Positions 13,471-24,832 of a stretch of 64,000 nucleotides of DNA are shown one piece after another. The first letter of the stretch is position 1; every line of letters begins with the position of its first letter. Source of the stretch: Cloeon dipterum (taxonomy: Eukaryota > Arthropoda > Insecta > Ephemeroptera > Baetidae); NCBI RefSeq assembly GCF_949628265.1, contig NC_088789.1, positions 3,224,001 through 3,288,000 on the forward strand, given 5' to 3'. Made by a program: the position numbers and the translations under genes. The notes beneath the pieces are model-generated. The model saw only the letters and a program-made list of their open reading frames with translations, was not told the origin of the DNA and searched no databases.

Positions 13471-16400
13471 GCTCTCTCTCTCGCTCTCGCTCTCGCGTAC
13501 CCTCCCGTTTTACGCCTTCTTCTACGAGCAATGAGCAGGTGATAGGGTCCTTGTAGAAAAACACACCTGCCTCTGTGGAATTCAAAAAAGCAGCGACGGC
13601 GGGCGGCGGCGGCGCGGCACTCGAGATGATTTTAGATGATTATGACCTCTGGAGGTTTCGCTTTCAATATGTTCACTTTTAGCTATTTGTGCGACGATAA
13701 GCTTTTTCTGAGTGAGTGCGGCCCGGCCCACTGACAAGCTTTATAAAATTATTGGAGGCTCATCATCTCACGGCGGCTGGCAGGTATATGTTTTGAAGCC
13801 TTTTTTGAAGCGTCTGAGAATTCGTGTAGCTGCACGCGGCGATTAATTGCACCCTCCGGATAAATTCCGCTCTCGCCCTAAAGACGGGCCTTTTGTTCAT
13901 TGAAAAGAACACGTTCTGCTTGCTCTAGCTTGATTGGGTAAATACCAAGTGCGCGGAACTTGCTTTGAATTTAAGGCTGAAACGCCGAAATGAATAGGAT
14001 GACTCTTTGCAAGTCAGAAAATCAGACACAAATGGCTAAGATTAACTCTTGTCGTTTGTGAAGGTTCGTGCTGGGGGGTAAGCATCTTTGCTGTTACATT
14101 GAATGCTTCCGTTAATACATATAAGTAGATAAAAATTTTCTTTGGCCTTTCAAGACGGCCCCTAAAAATTACCATGACCTTGAGGAATGGGGAGCCTTAG
14201 CATTTTTTGTTTCCACCGAGATTCCTTTGGCACTAGTCTTTTTTTTGTAAATGGCAGCTCACAATAGTGAAACCATGTGGAGCGCTGACCTTCCATAATC
14301 TGTTATTTTAAGTCATTCATTGACAAAGTCTCTGGTTGGACAATAGTTTTGCTGTAGGCTTGGAGTGGAGTTCATCATCTTAATTTACTGTGTAACATAC
14401 AATAGGTTTTTATTGTCCTCATGTCCGTTGGCTCGCATTTTGTTAAGGCATTATAAGGAGTGTCAAAGCAGTGGGAGATATTTGAGCTAATATACTAGCT
14501 GCCCAATGTCGGAGATAGCAAAAAATGGTTAATTTATAGTGACTCAAAATGCTCAACTATCTCAACGGGCTCTCAATAGGGCCCAAGCTCCTCTGCGGCC
14601 ACTCGGGCCCCATGTTATCCGCTCGGCGGTGTTATTGGGACCTGGTATGCTGAGCAGAGGCTAAAAATGTCACTGATTTAATTTAAAGAAAAATAATTTA
14701 TAAATTTAAAAAATCTCTCGCCTTTACTACAAAGATCTTGTTTTAATTCATCTCTTCAACAAAACGTTTAGTGAATATTACTAAAATAGTCACAGAATTA
14801 TTATCATCTGGAACGCATCTAGCTTGTTTTCCAGTCCGACTAAAGAGCATCAAGGGTGAAAAACAGGGCACAACAAAAGCCGGGTGTTTTGCGCCCGCTG
14901 TTCTTTCTATTTTTGGCCATAATTTTCCAGGCCAAGGGGAACAAACGAAATTCGTGCACGCTGCATTTATTCATCAGCCAGAAAGCAGGCGGGGAAAGAA
15001 AGAAAGATACAATATTCACGGCTCGCTCATCCAACTGGTCAAAAAGGGAGCGTTTTCCTGAAATCGTGCACGTATCGTAAGTTGTAACAGCGAGCGTTCA
15101 TCGGCGGCGGCTGCATCAATAACGGCACTTTATTAGCGCTGCGCGGCTAATGGACGCATGGCCAACATCAAATAGGCAGCTGGATTAAAATTGCCGCGCG
15201 CGCTGGCTGCTGTTCCACATTGCGTCCGTTACTGTACAAAAACATGTGCTCCCGATGATGCGAAATGTAACACTCGCCGAGAGAAGAGAACTACTCTTCC
15301 ATATTATACAGCGAGCACTCCTTTTATTTCCGACGCGTCCGCGCACAATATCATGCAGCCCTTTTTATCGCCTCTGCTATCGGCTCGGATAATTATTACG
15401 GTCGCGAATCTGTTCTGCTACTGAACGAAACACGCCTCATTAAAAGCGAACCCAATTATTTTTGAGCGGCGCCTCGATGAACTTCCGCTTGCGTTGCGTG
15501 CAGACTCGCTAAATCTTCGTTACAATCAGGTTAAATTAGTTTTATGATAGCTAAGCTATCTATAGATTTTTTGCTTGAAAATTTACAAGATATTCTCGTT
15601 AAGATTATGTCAATAAAATCGTAATAGCTAGCTTTGAAAACGCCATGCCTAGCTAAATTTTCTTCACAAAATTCTTCTGTGGGGAAATTGACACGAATCG
15701 TATATAGCGTGCTTTCTGCTGATATCGACTTCGTCCTTTTATTTCTAAGGAAAATCTTTGGACGATACACCAACAGTGTAGTTTTTTCCAGCTAGAAGAT
15801 AAACCTTCTCCCCTGACGTTTCGTGCTCAAAGTAGAGCCATTTCCTGAAATAAAATAAAACCCAGCACTGTTCTACAGCTAGAACTGAGCGCTTTACTAA
15901 ACTAGATAAATTGTGACATTATTTTGTCATTCCACGACACCAGTCGTGTTCATCGTTCGTCGCCTCAGACCAGACATTCTTCACAAAATTGCATCCCTTT
16001 TTATGCTGTCATGAAATAATCGGGAAAATGTTAAAACTTGAGTGGATTATCTTGTAAAAATGACACTATTTGACTTAGTTCTCAGCAGGCTCATGTAAGG
16101 TTGCTCGCACTGTTAAAACCATATGCTCCTGAAAACCGAGCTATTATCCAACAGGAAGCGGATGGATGAACTAAAAATTTACATATAATGAAGAGCGGCC
16201 GCAGAAGTGCGATTTTTCACGAAGGCGAACATAGAACCCCTACAACTTGTTCAATCAAAACGCTCGGAATTCTCTTCTTTCATGAATGGGCTCCGTCGTC
16301 AGCTCCTCGGAATTCGAATCGCTCAGTCAGCTTCGCAACAGCTGCTGGCGGTTGCACTTGCGTGGCAGAAAAATCCGATGATGCACACACACACACACTC

Positions 16401-19400
16401 TGCGCCTTGCATTAAAGCTGACTCGCTGCTGGCTCGCATTCATTTCTGGCGCTGCGGAAAAATAAGGATGCCGCCGCATCCACATGCATCTTTCAGCAGG
16501 CTGCGCGTGCACAAAGTGCATGTGTGCATGTGAGTTATGATTGCGGCACAGCGAGTAAATTTAAAACGCGGTGGGCGTGCTGAGCACTCGAGAGAATTCG
16601 AGTTAACGGGTGCAGTACATAATTGCTGCTGACGACGCCACTGGTTTCCTTTTTGTAGCTGATGAGGAGGACTGATAAAATGAATTAGCTGTTTATTCTT
16701 GCTTGCATTTTTCAGATTTCAAGTCCTTAGAAGTTTTGACGTCTGGCATTTATATAAAAATATTAAATACCGCTTACTACATAAATGAAATACAATTTTC
16801 CGCCGTTGAAATTTTTAATTATAAGAAGACCGGCGGAGCTCGCCTTAATAGCATTCTCCGCAGTAATAATCTCTTTCGCGGCGGCTGCTGGTATCATGGC
16901 CATTATGCAATGCCATTAAATGGAGCACACGCGGGTTGATTCTGAGAAGTGAACAATGTCCTGCAAAGGAAAGAAGGCGGCCGCTGTGTGTACCGCGCGT
17001 ATTGCGGCGCATGCATAAATATAAATCCTGCTGTGCGGATGATGAGTAGGCAAGCTCCTTTGTGAAAAGTCATCGCACCGAGCAGTAAACTCAGGGTAAC
17101 TCAATATACCCTTGTTAAAAAAAAGCTCTCCGGAATAATAAATGAGAAGAGTTGCGCTGCATGCGTCCCTCCTCCTTTATACGCGCCATTTATTTATTCA
17201 CTGCCCAACGACGATCTGAAAGGCAGGCAGGCAGGCAGGCTCTCGCTAGCGAATAATGAAATTTTATAATATAATGAAATGCGCTCTCTTCGTGTCTGTC
17301 TGGCCGCCTGCGAAATTATTACGAATGCTCTCCGGCCGCGTGCAGATGTTTCCCGACAGCATTGTTGTTGCCCGTGCATATGCACTCGCTCATTATCCTC
17401 TGGAACGCGAGTGCTCCGATAGTGGGTTGAGAAATCGGATCTCATTAAAGCATTATTTTTTGCGTGTTTGTTTTCCGAGCCAAAGATATGGCGCAGAAGC
17501 AACTGGAAAGAGACGGAATAAACAGAAGTTATCCATTAGGATTAAATTCGACTGCGGTGCATCCTAATCACTCTTAGCTTCTTACACTGATCCTTATCAC
17601 CTTATGAATGATCACTGCTTTCAAATAAATTACGATGACCATTATTTAGACTGGGCACGGTTATGATATCCATTCCTGAGGAATGCGTAGACCAGATGGC
17701 ATTATAACTTTGGTAAATTTTCCAAGGTCATATAACCTGTATTCCAGAGTTCTCAGCCGCGAGATTTTTAATTTTTGACCCGTTTTCACCGGCGGCTGGC
17801 GCGGCTGACAATATTTTAAACGAGAGGTTTGATAGTGCTAAACGGCAAGACATTTTTTCTTCTGCAATTTTTAATTTCGACCCTTTTTCGCCGGCGGCTG
17901 CCTGCGTGACCCAAAATTTGCTGGCTGGCGCGTTGCAGCGCAGCTGGCTAATACCTCTACTGTATTCCCATCGTGGCTCAGTTTTGAGACATTATTTGCT
18001 ATACAAATTATTCAAAATAAGGGCAGGCTGGGGGAATACATTTATTTAAATAATTATTTTCTGCGTGTGAATTACTGACTTAATTGATTTGTGCCATTTT
18101 TCAGGTGGTCTAGATATCGTCACCTTCTTCTATGGTCCTGTCGGTCTCTTGCTGATCCTGAACTGTATGCTCTTCGCCGCTACAACTCGGGAGTTGACGT
18201 GCGGACTGTGGCGCAGGGAAGGCGTCAAAACTGGCGGCGGATCTCACGGCTCTGCTGAGAGGTATTATTCCACTTAAATTCGAAGTCCAACCCTATGCAG
18301 AGTTTTATTGCTTCTCCAAGGACAAAAGTTTGCCGTTGAAATGGTTTGAGCAAGTAGTGCAACTTGTTTATACTCGGCGCGCGCTCTTTGAAAAGCCATT
18401 CTCGAAAGAATGCGGAGCGCAAAATGTGTTGCCGACTTTTGTTTCAAGCAGAATTTATGCTTCTTGCTCGCTCCTTTTTTTAGCCGCAAGACAGAGCTCA
18501 GTGACGTTATTTTGCTTTTCAACTGCTTACTCAAACAGTCATTCTCTCCATAGCCATTCGCCGTCCTCTGCAGACCTACTTTCTCTGCTGACGAGCGTTA
18601 AGTTTATAATTTGCCCAGGAAATGACCGACGCAATTATTTTTGCCGTACGTTCTCAATTACCGGCCACTTTTGTCCCGTCCTCCTTTCGCTTTTGGAATA
18701 ATTGACGTTGTTCGTTCTGACTTCGGAAACTGAAAAATATCATGCGCTCGTTCCACACAGTTCACTAAAATATGCATACTCATTAATTCTCGCATATGAT
18801 ATACGTCACATAATAACGCAACAAGTTATAAAGAAAACGGAGAAGCAGGCAAGGTTCAATGGCCCAGTTTGTCATTCTGAGGATAAGAAGCTGCCAGTGG
18901 AGTTTTTTTAGACTAAATGGAAAGACGTTAACCTTGTTTGCGCTATTGTCCGACGTAAACCTAGCCACAAACAGAGACAAAAACTTCACCATAAATTTGT
19001 GACTTAAAAATGCAAGACATTCATTTTTGTTCTATAGGACAGCGGTAAAGATTATAAATCAATCAGCTTTGTGGTCAGAGAAGATGGTGTATTTCTTAAC
19101 TTGTACTTGTTTTTTAACGTCTACTTCTCTCTTGACTCTCTTGAGGTAGAATGACTGTGATAAAAAAATTCCACGTAAATTGATGGAAGATACACTTTTC
19201 TGGTTAATTTAAATGCAGTTTCACACGTATTTTCCTGCAAAGGCCAATGCCCAAGGAGCATTTTTGAGAGATGTGGGAAAGTGGTTAGCTATTCTGATTT
19301 TGCGTGTCCAATCGATCAGTGGCCGCGACAAGCGTTGAAATTTGTCCCGTTCTTTTTAGGCACGACTGTTTTGTGGCCAGAAAATTGGAGCCGGCAATCG

Positions 19401-21037
19401 CTAAGCGAGTGTGTTAGTTAACATTTTCACTTACTTTCCCTTGTATTGTGATAAATTTCGCCGAAATCATACGTGTTTTTGAAGGTTTGTGGGTCTCAGC
19501 TGATTTCAACTTATTGTTAGGACTTTTATCTACAAGGTGTAAAAAGTTACCTTTAAAATATAGGTGGAATATATACATCCTCATCAATTTGCTAAAATTA
19601 ATCCTTTACATCAAACTGCTTATTTTTAAAAGCCACTTGGTTTGTAGGGAAATAATGTTCGGGCGTTCTCTTTCCTTTATTATCTGGTTTATCCGCATTA
19701 ATAAGGAACCGGGATTTCACTGCTCTTACCAAGATGAAAGCCCTGCAATTAACTGCGCAAGTTAAATTACCCTTGACTTAGTTTGAAACTCCGTTCTTCG
19801 TTGAAGAATTTCAGTTGACAAAACTTCAGCGAAATCAATTAAAAAATATTTAGTGGAGCGTACGCCATGCTTAGCCTCGGCGTTGTGCAGCACTCAGAAG
19901 TGTTGAGGGTCGCTTCGCTGGAGCATGGCAACACCAAAGAGTGCTCCAGTGAGCACCGAAATAAAACACAAAAGCTGAGCAAAGTCAACGCCACCGCGCG
20001 CCTCTCTCCTTTACCGATTTTCCACACTTTTTGTCAGCTAGATCGCTCTTTTTCAGAGCACGTTATTATAAGCTGCGGTGGAAAATAAAGTTTGTTCTCA
20101 GGCCAGCTTGTGTGACGGTCGCAACTGAGGCAAAAATATTGTGTTTCAATTTGTGCGCTACTGTTGAAGCGTGAAATTAGCAGTTGTCGAGTTAATCGGC
20201 GTGTTTGCTTTGACGTGCTAAAAGTTGCTGATATTTCTTGTGGTGATTAATTAAAAAACAAACCACTAAGTGGTTGACATTGTCGCGTAATTTTTTCCGT
20301 CTAAAATATTCGAATTGTTGTTTACTTTCATGACGCAGCGTTATTTGCAAGATGTATACAAAATGTAAGGAGAGAACTAAACGATCGAATTGCTCAGCTC
20401 TGCACTGATTAATTCAGGATGAATCTGTTAATGAAGAGAAAAAGTTAATACAACACGCTTTCATACTGTACCCTGAAGACCTCGTCAGCAGTAATTTGCC
20501 TCCAAAAATGAAATTAATGTTTCCTTTTAAAATTTCACTCAGAAATAATTCACTGAGCAATTAAATAATTATCATAAATTTCATGCGTGTAACTCTTTCA
20601 TTTTCTGTTCATAAAATTGGCTAGCTGAAAAATACAATTTTATTGATATAATTTTTAATTTGTTTCTTTTCTGTTTCAGAACGACCCTGGGTCAAGTTTG
20701 CATGAAACTGGTGGTTGTGATGGGAGTGACCTGGCTGGCCGACGTGGTCTCGTGGTTCGTCGGCGGCCCTTCGTACCTGTGGTACATAACCGACCTGATC
20801 AACGCCCTGCAAGGAGTGTTCATCTTCATCGTGGTGGGCTGCCAGCCACAAGTGTGGGCAGCCATCAAGCGGCTGTGGTGGTGCGGCCGCCGGCAGAACC
20901 TACCCCAGGCGGCTGCCAACCCCATGTCGCAGACCTCGCAAGGTCTTCCTTCGACGACCGCGGGCGAAACCACCACCAGCAGTCCAGTGTCAAAGTCCAA
21001 TGGAGAAATAATGCCTCCATTAGAGACCGTCTGCTAG
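4059..21037 (+). CDS. Methuselah-like G-protein-coupled receptor
   Basis: Five coding exons: 4059-5052, 8434-8512, 10222-10412, 18105-18261, 20680-21037, all GT-AG with matching phases, giving about 592 residues. ATG at 4059 opens a signal peptide ([17 protein letters not shown]). The ectodomain, about residues 23-260, is wholly in exon 1, is Cys-rich (begins CCPVGQ) and has several N-glycosylation sequons, as in the Mth family. Seven membrane segments follow: TM1-2 at the end of exon 1, TM3 in exon 2 ([12 protein letters not shown]), TM4 in exon 3, TM5 in exon 4 (CWFF, then [13 protein letters not shown]), TM6-7 in exon 5 ([29 protein letters not shown]). The CWF, YGP and NALQG signatures are typical of Methuselah-type secretin-family receptors. 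The exact Mthl subtype and ligand cannot be told. Intron 3 (7.7 kb) carries two MITEs and a long CT repeat. Confidence 0.87.
5053..8433 (+). other. Receptor intron 1
   Basis: AT-rich intron between GTGAGC (donor at 5053) and TTTTTTGTTCCAG (acceptor ending 8433). It separates the ectodomain/TM1-2 exon from the TM3 exon. I see no nested gene, RNA gene or recognisable repeat. Confidence 0.75.
8513..10221 (+). other. Receptor intron 2
   Basis: Donor GTGAGG at 8513, acceptor TGTTTACAG ending 10221. Nothing recognisable inside; the short open frames show no family similarity. Confidence 0.75.
10546..10814 (-). mobile_element. GC-rich hAT-like MITE, copy A
   Basis: The left end is TAGAGGTCTAAGCC. 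The reverse complement of the right end reads TGGAGGTGTCAGCCGCG, matching the family end TAGAGGTCTCAGCCGCG. The interior carries the family motif CACCGGCGGCTGG in reverse orientation. Flanks GAATTTAT (10538-10545) and GAATTCAT (10815-10822) differ at one base and look like a decayed 8-bp target duplication. No coding capacity. It sits in receptor intron 3. Confidence 0.7.
13388..13496. repeat. CT/GA microsatellite
   Basis: About 105 bases of nearly pure TC dinucleotides, with occasional TTT and GCTCTC interruptions. The open frames running through it on both strands (Ser-Leu or Arg-Glu repeats) are by-products of the repeat. It may vary in length between individuals. Confidence 0.95.
17745..17959 (+). 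mobile_element. GC-rich hAT-like MITE, copy B, perfect 8-bp target duplication
   Basis: Flanked by identical 8-mers CTGTATTC at 17737-17744 and 17960-17967. The left end is CAGAGTTCTCAGCCGCGAG; the reverse complement of the right end is TAGAGGTATTAGCCAGC. The interior repeats the motif CACCGGCGGCTGGCGCGGCTG and a variant of it. An 8-bp duplication plus YAGAG-type ends fits the hAT superfamily (family knowledge). At 215 bp it has no transposase and must have been moved in trans. Confidence 0.85.
18262..20679 (+). other. Receptor intron 4
   Basis: Donor GTATTA at 18262, acceptor TTCTGTTTCAG ending 20679. AT-rich; I see no recognisable feature inside. Confidence 0.75.
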
Positions 21038-21484
21038 CTGACGCAGGACTGAGCTCCGATAGTGCCAAAAATGAACATACGAAATGAGAGTATTTTTAAC
21101 CTTTTTAAAGACTGATGATGTCTAAAACGATGCAGTATTTTTTATATTAGTTTGACGAGAAAATGTAAATACTCGCAAGGATAGTCATTAACCGTGGTGT
21201 GAAACTGTGTATTATACTTTTGCCTGTGGAGTATATTTGTAAAATTACAAAATAAGGTTCCTCCGTAGTTATATTTATGGATGTATTGCATAGCAATTGA
21301 TAAATTTTAACCGTTCAAAATTCTTTTATTTATTACCAGCTTTTGTATGCAACTCACAAACCTGGTCTGCAGGCCATGTGTACCTGTACTGTACGTTTAA
21401 AAGCCACTGCATACTAACATGCTTCATTATTGGTGTCATGACAATGAAATATAATGTTATTCCGCTCAAAAATGTTCGTTTATT
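21038..21484. other. Tail-to-tail interval, receptor and MTO1
   Basis: Holds the 3' UTRs of both converging genes. For MTO1 (minus strand), AATAAA lies directly after the stop codon at 21479-21484, with another at 21325-21330. No canonical AATAAA is seen for the receptor on the plus strand, so its transcript may use a variant signal or overlap MTO1. Confidence 0.6.
21479..21484 (-). terminator. MTO1 candidate poly(A) signal
   Basis: AATAAA on the minus strand immediately follows the MTO1 stop TAA, which would give a very short 3' UTR. A second AATAAA at 21325-21330 is an equally good candidate. Confidence 0.4.
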
Positions 21485-24209
21485 TTATCCACGTGCAGCA
21501 ACAGGCGCTTTGTGTCCCTTTTGTTTCACATAAACCATGAGACGCAAAACCGCACTGGGCGTGACTCCCGGTATTCTACTTGCAGCGGCAATCTGTTGTA
21601 ATTGACAATGTTTTTAAAAAAACACGTTTTGTAAAATTGGGAAAACTTACTGTTTGAGGCTGAGAAAACGCCAACTTCTCTCGCTCCTCCATTGACAAAT
21701 TTAAGCTTGGCCTGAAACACGGCGGCAAATTGTTTCTTTCTTGTAAAATGGAAAATTGTAGTTATTTACATGTTGTAGTCAAAGTTCTTGGGAATGACCA
21801 ACTCCTGTTCCTTTTTTATGGCTTCGATTTCTGCTGTTTGCATTTTCTCGTAATGTTTGTACGTGGAACAAATCACAAGGCGGTCCCAAACTGCTTCTGT
21901 TCCATCCAAACACCTCAGCTCGTCTGGCATGAGGTTTCTTAACTGGAAAACTGTGGCTTTGATGCTCGAGTCGGCGAGCAATGAGAAAGCACTGCGAGAT
22001 AATTATTTATCAACCAATGAAACAGATTAAAACTATAATACCTTTTGGATGCAGTTGACGTGCTGTTTGGCATTTTAAACAACGACTTCCATTTTCGCGG
22101 CGGCAACATCACAGACTGCAAAACTTCTTCACAGTATTCTAAACTGCTCTGTGTTTGCTGCAAAACTTGCATTCTCTCATTGGAAACGACTCCAGCATCG
22201 AAGCCTAGAGTTAAAAAAAATAATTGTTGTACCTTTAGAAATGTGTCTCAAAATAATAAAAATCACCTTTCTTTGTAAGCCGAATATCAGCATTGTCTGG
22301 TCTCAAATACACCCTAAACTCTGCCCTACTGGTGAACATTCTGTAAGGTTCGTTGGTCCCATGAGTAGTCAGGTCGTCAATCAAAACACCTATGTAGCCT
22401 TCTGTTCTTCTAATTACAAACGGCTCTCGATCTAAAACCTTTTCACAGAGATTCAAATTTACTGGAGGAGATTTCCATCATGCATTTGGTTACCTGCAAA
22501 GCTGCATTCATCCCGGCGATGATTCCCTGGGCAGCAGCCTCTTCATAACCTGTGGTGCCGTTGATTTGGCCTGCAAGGAATAGTCCAGGAATTTTCTTTG
22601 TCTCCAAGGACGGCCACAATTCTCTTGGGTCAACAAAATCATATTGAACTCCATAACCTGAGACAAAATGTTACGCATTTAATCAGATGAACCTTTACTA
22701 GAATTACCTGGTCTTGCTAAGACAGCATTTTCCAAGCCTTTCACCTGTCGTATGAGCTGCGACTGGAGATCTTCAGGTAAAGTGCATGACAGTCCTGCCG
22801 GATATATAAGGCCGGAGTCTAACCCCTCAGGCTCCAGCCAAATTTGGTGAGCCCGGTTTCCAAATCTGGGTTAATTCAAGGTATTTAAATTCAAGAAGTC
22901 ATTAAACAGTATGAAGAACCTCAATATCTTGGACTCAATAGATGGACAATATCTAGGTCCAGTGATTTCTTCACTCACATGTCGGTTTACATGCAAGTTT
23001 TCTTTCACAATTTTATCAACACCCGGAGTAGTAAAAGTGAGGTAACATGGCACTTGGTCCTCTGGCTGTGATGACAGTGGTTAGATGCGGCAGAATATTC
23101 AATATTAAAATATAAAATTCACCTTAATCCACACTTGAGAGTTGATAAAAGAAAAAGGTAAAGGTGGCATATCAGCTAGGTGCTTTTCACAATCAGAGAA
23201 ATCGATCGAGCTGCGATATATTCTTGGAGGAGTTCCTGTTTCGAGAGTAAATAATTCAGCTCAAAATTATTAAGCTTAATATGAATTTTCACCTGTTTTC
23301 AGAACACCCATCCTGAATTTCAGTCTCTCTAAGGTTTTGGCCAAGCCAATGGAAGGTTCATCACCTACTCTTCCAGCTGGCCGAACGTCCAATCCAATGT
23401 TGATTTGGCCGTTGAGGAAAGTGCCTGTTGTTATTACTACAGTTTTGCTGCTTACATAATCGCCATTCTCTAGAAAACATATATTCAATATTTAACCCAA
23501 CCATATCAATGAGGAGCATTCTTATACCTAGAACAACTCCAGTGCAGTGTCCATTTTCATGTATCATTAAATCTTCCACAGCCGCTTCTATGATTTCCAA
23601 GTTAGGAGTGTGATTGAATATTTCGTTTTGTAAATGTTTCTTGTATAGTTTGCGGTCAATTTGAGCTCTTGGCCCCCACACTGCAGGTCCTTTCCTCACA
23701 TTTAACACCTTTATCAAAATTAATTACAAATTTCATTTATTTAAAAAATTAAAATCCTGATTATTTCATTTTTTTTTTAATTTTAAAATTGAAAGGAAAT
23801 TTGCCGAGTTCAAGCCGAAAGTAGAAGTTATGCTTTAAGTTTGACACCATACCTTGTAATGAATTCCAGAGAGATCACATATACGACTGCAAACTCCATC
23901 AAGAGCATCAACCTCTTTCATCAAGTGTCCCTTCCCGACGCCACCAAAGGACGGATTGCATGACATTTCACCTATATGAATTACAAATAAATTGTGACAA
24001 AGTCTTAAATCATAAAAACACTGACCTATGGTAGACTTCTTATGTGTGACAAGAAGGGTTTTCCTGCCCAGTCTTGCTGCAGCAGCGCAGGCCTCTGTGC
24101 CAGCGTGTCCACCTCCGACAACCACAACATCGTATGTCCCTTCAGCACATGAAAATTGTCTGACGAGAGCAGGCAGAACCCGTAACAAACTTCTCCTTCG
24201 AAGAATCAT
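21485..24209 (-). CDS. MTO1: MTO1, mitochondrial tRNA uridine-34 modification enzyme (MnmG/GidA family)
   Basis: Thirteen coding exons, high to low: 24209-24026, 23971-23853, 23708-23528, 23469-23293, 23235-23123, 23065-22920, 22865-22708, 22657-22494, 22438-22267, 22204-22042, 21991-21770, 21711-21651, 21592-21485; about 655 residues, near the usual family length. With its GTPase partner GTPBP3 (MnmE) the family installs the 5-carboxymethylaminomethyl-type group (taurinomethyl in animals) on wobble U34 of mitochondrial tRNAs. Residues 1-22 are Arg-rich and hydrophobic, a likely mitochondrial presequence. The FAD-binding GGGHAG is at 32-37. The two conserved cysteines are present: MSCNP (Cys66) and [10 protein letters not shown] (Cys298). 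[16 protein letters not shown] and [11 protein letters not shown] are diagnostic. The C-terminal [11 protein letters not shown] helical end is intact. The usual TIGQMSCNP reads [12 protein letters not shown] 24209 directly follows TTGCAG, so a 5' UTR exon may be spliced on. Confidence 0.95.
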
Positions 24210-24832
24210 CTGCAATAATTATAAAATTTCCAAATTGAATGAAAATAATATATCAGATAAAATACTACAAAGAGTAAAACATCAACATCACTATAAATAT
24301 TTAATAAATCAGGGTTATGAATTGAGATCGGTGTTTCGTTATTATTTAATCAGTTTTAAATTAAATAAAGCACAATTTCTATCTATCCAAAGGCCTCTTA
24401 GTGATGATTTCGCTACTCTAATATTTAGCTATGTAAAAAATGGAAGCTCATATACATTTTATAGCTAGCTGCAAGGGCCTTCACGTCGTGGTTGATTTTT
24501 TGAATCAGTCGCGTCGTTTGGGCTGGGAGGTGCAATGATAAATTTATTATATTGTCTCTATTGCCAACCTGTAGAGAAATAAAATGACAGATACTTATCC
24601 ATAATACTCATTTATTGTTATTTTCTTACAGTACATATAGGCTTCTTTGTACAGCCAAGTTTACTTTTCAGTTTTAAATTCTGGATAAATATAGATAGAC
24701 TGGAATACATTCAATAAAACTTACAGCATAACGCAAAAATAAAAACTTCTCATTTTGAAGTAATTTACACTCATGAAATGTTATATAACAATGACAGACA
24801 AGACTTAAGAAGACTCAAGAGGATCTAACTAG
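24210..24832. other. Interval between MTO1 start and KNL1 stop
   Basis: Both neighbours are read leftwards. It must hold the KNL1 3' UTR and the MTO1 promoter and first UTR exon. AATAAA on the minus strand at 24611-24616 is a good KNL1 poly(A) signal; another lies at 24543-24548. A possible minus-strand donor, ACAG followed by GTTGGC, sits near 24569. Confidence 0.5.
24611..24616 (-). terminator. KNL1 candidate poly(A) signal
   Basis: AATAAA on the minus strand about 220 bases downstream of the KNL1 stop codon and still upstream of the MTO1 start. Confidence 0.45.

Larger units (their letters stand above)
10413..18104 (+). other. Receptor intron 3 (7.7 kb)
   Basis: Donor GTAAGT at 10413, acceptor CATTTTTCAG ending 18104. 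It contains two members of a GC-rich MITE family (10546-10814 and 17745-17959), a long CT/GA microsatellite (13388-13496) and a short AC run near 16385. The remaining sequence is unique-looking AT-rich intron. Enhancers may well be present but cannot be recognised by eye. Confidence 0.75.

Noticed and set aside
13202..13585. Open frames encoding Arg-Glu or Ser-Leu repeats
   Set aside because: Produced by the CT microsatellite; no start context, no conserved sequence, and inside a receptor intron.
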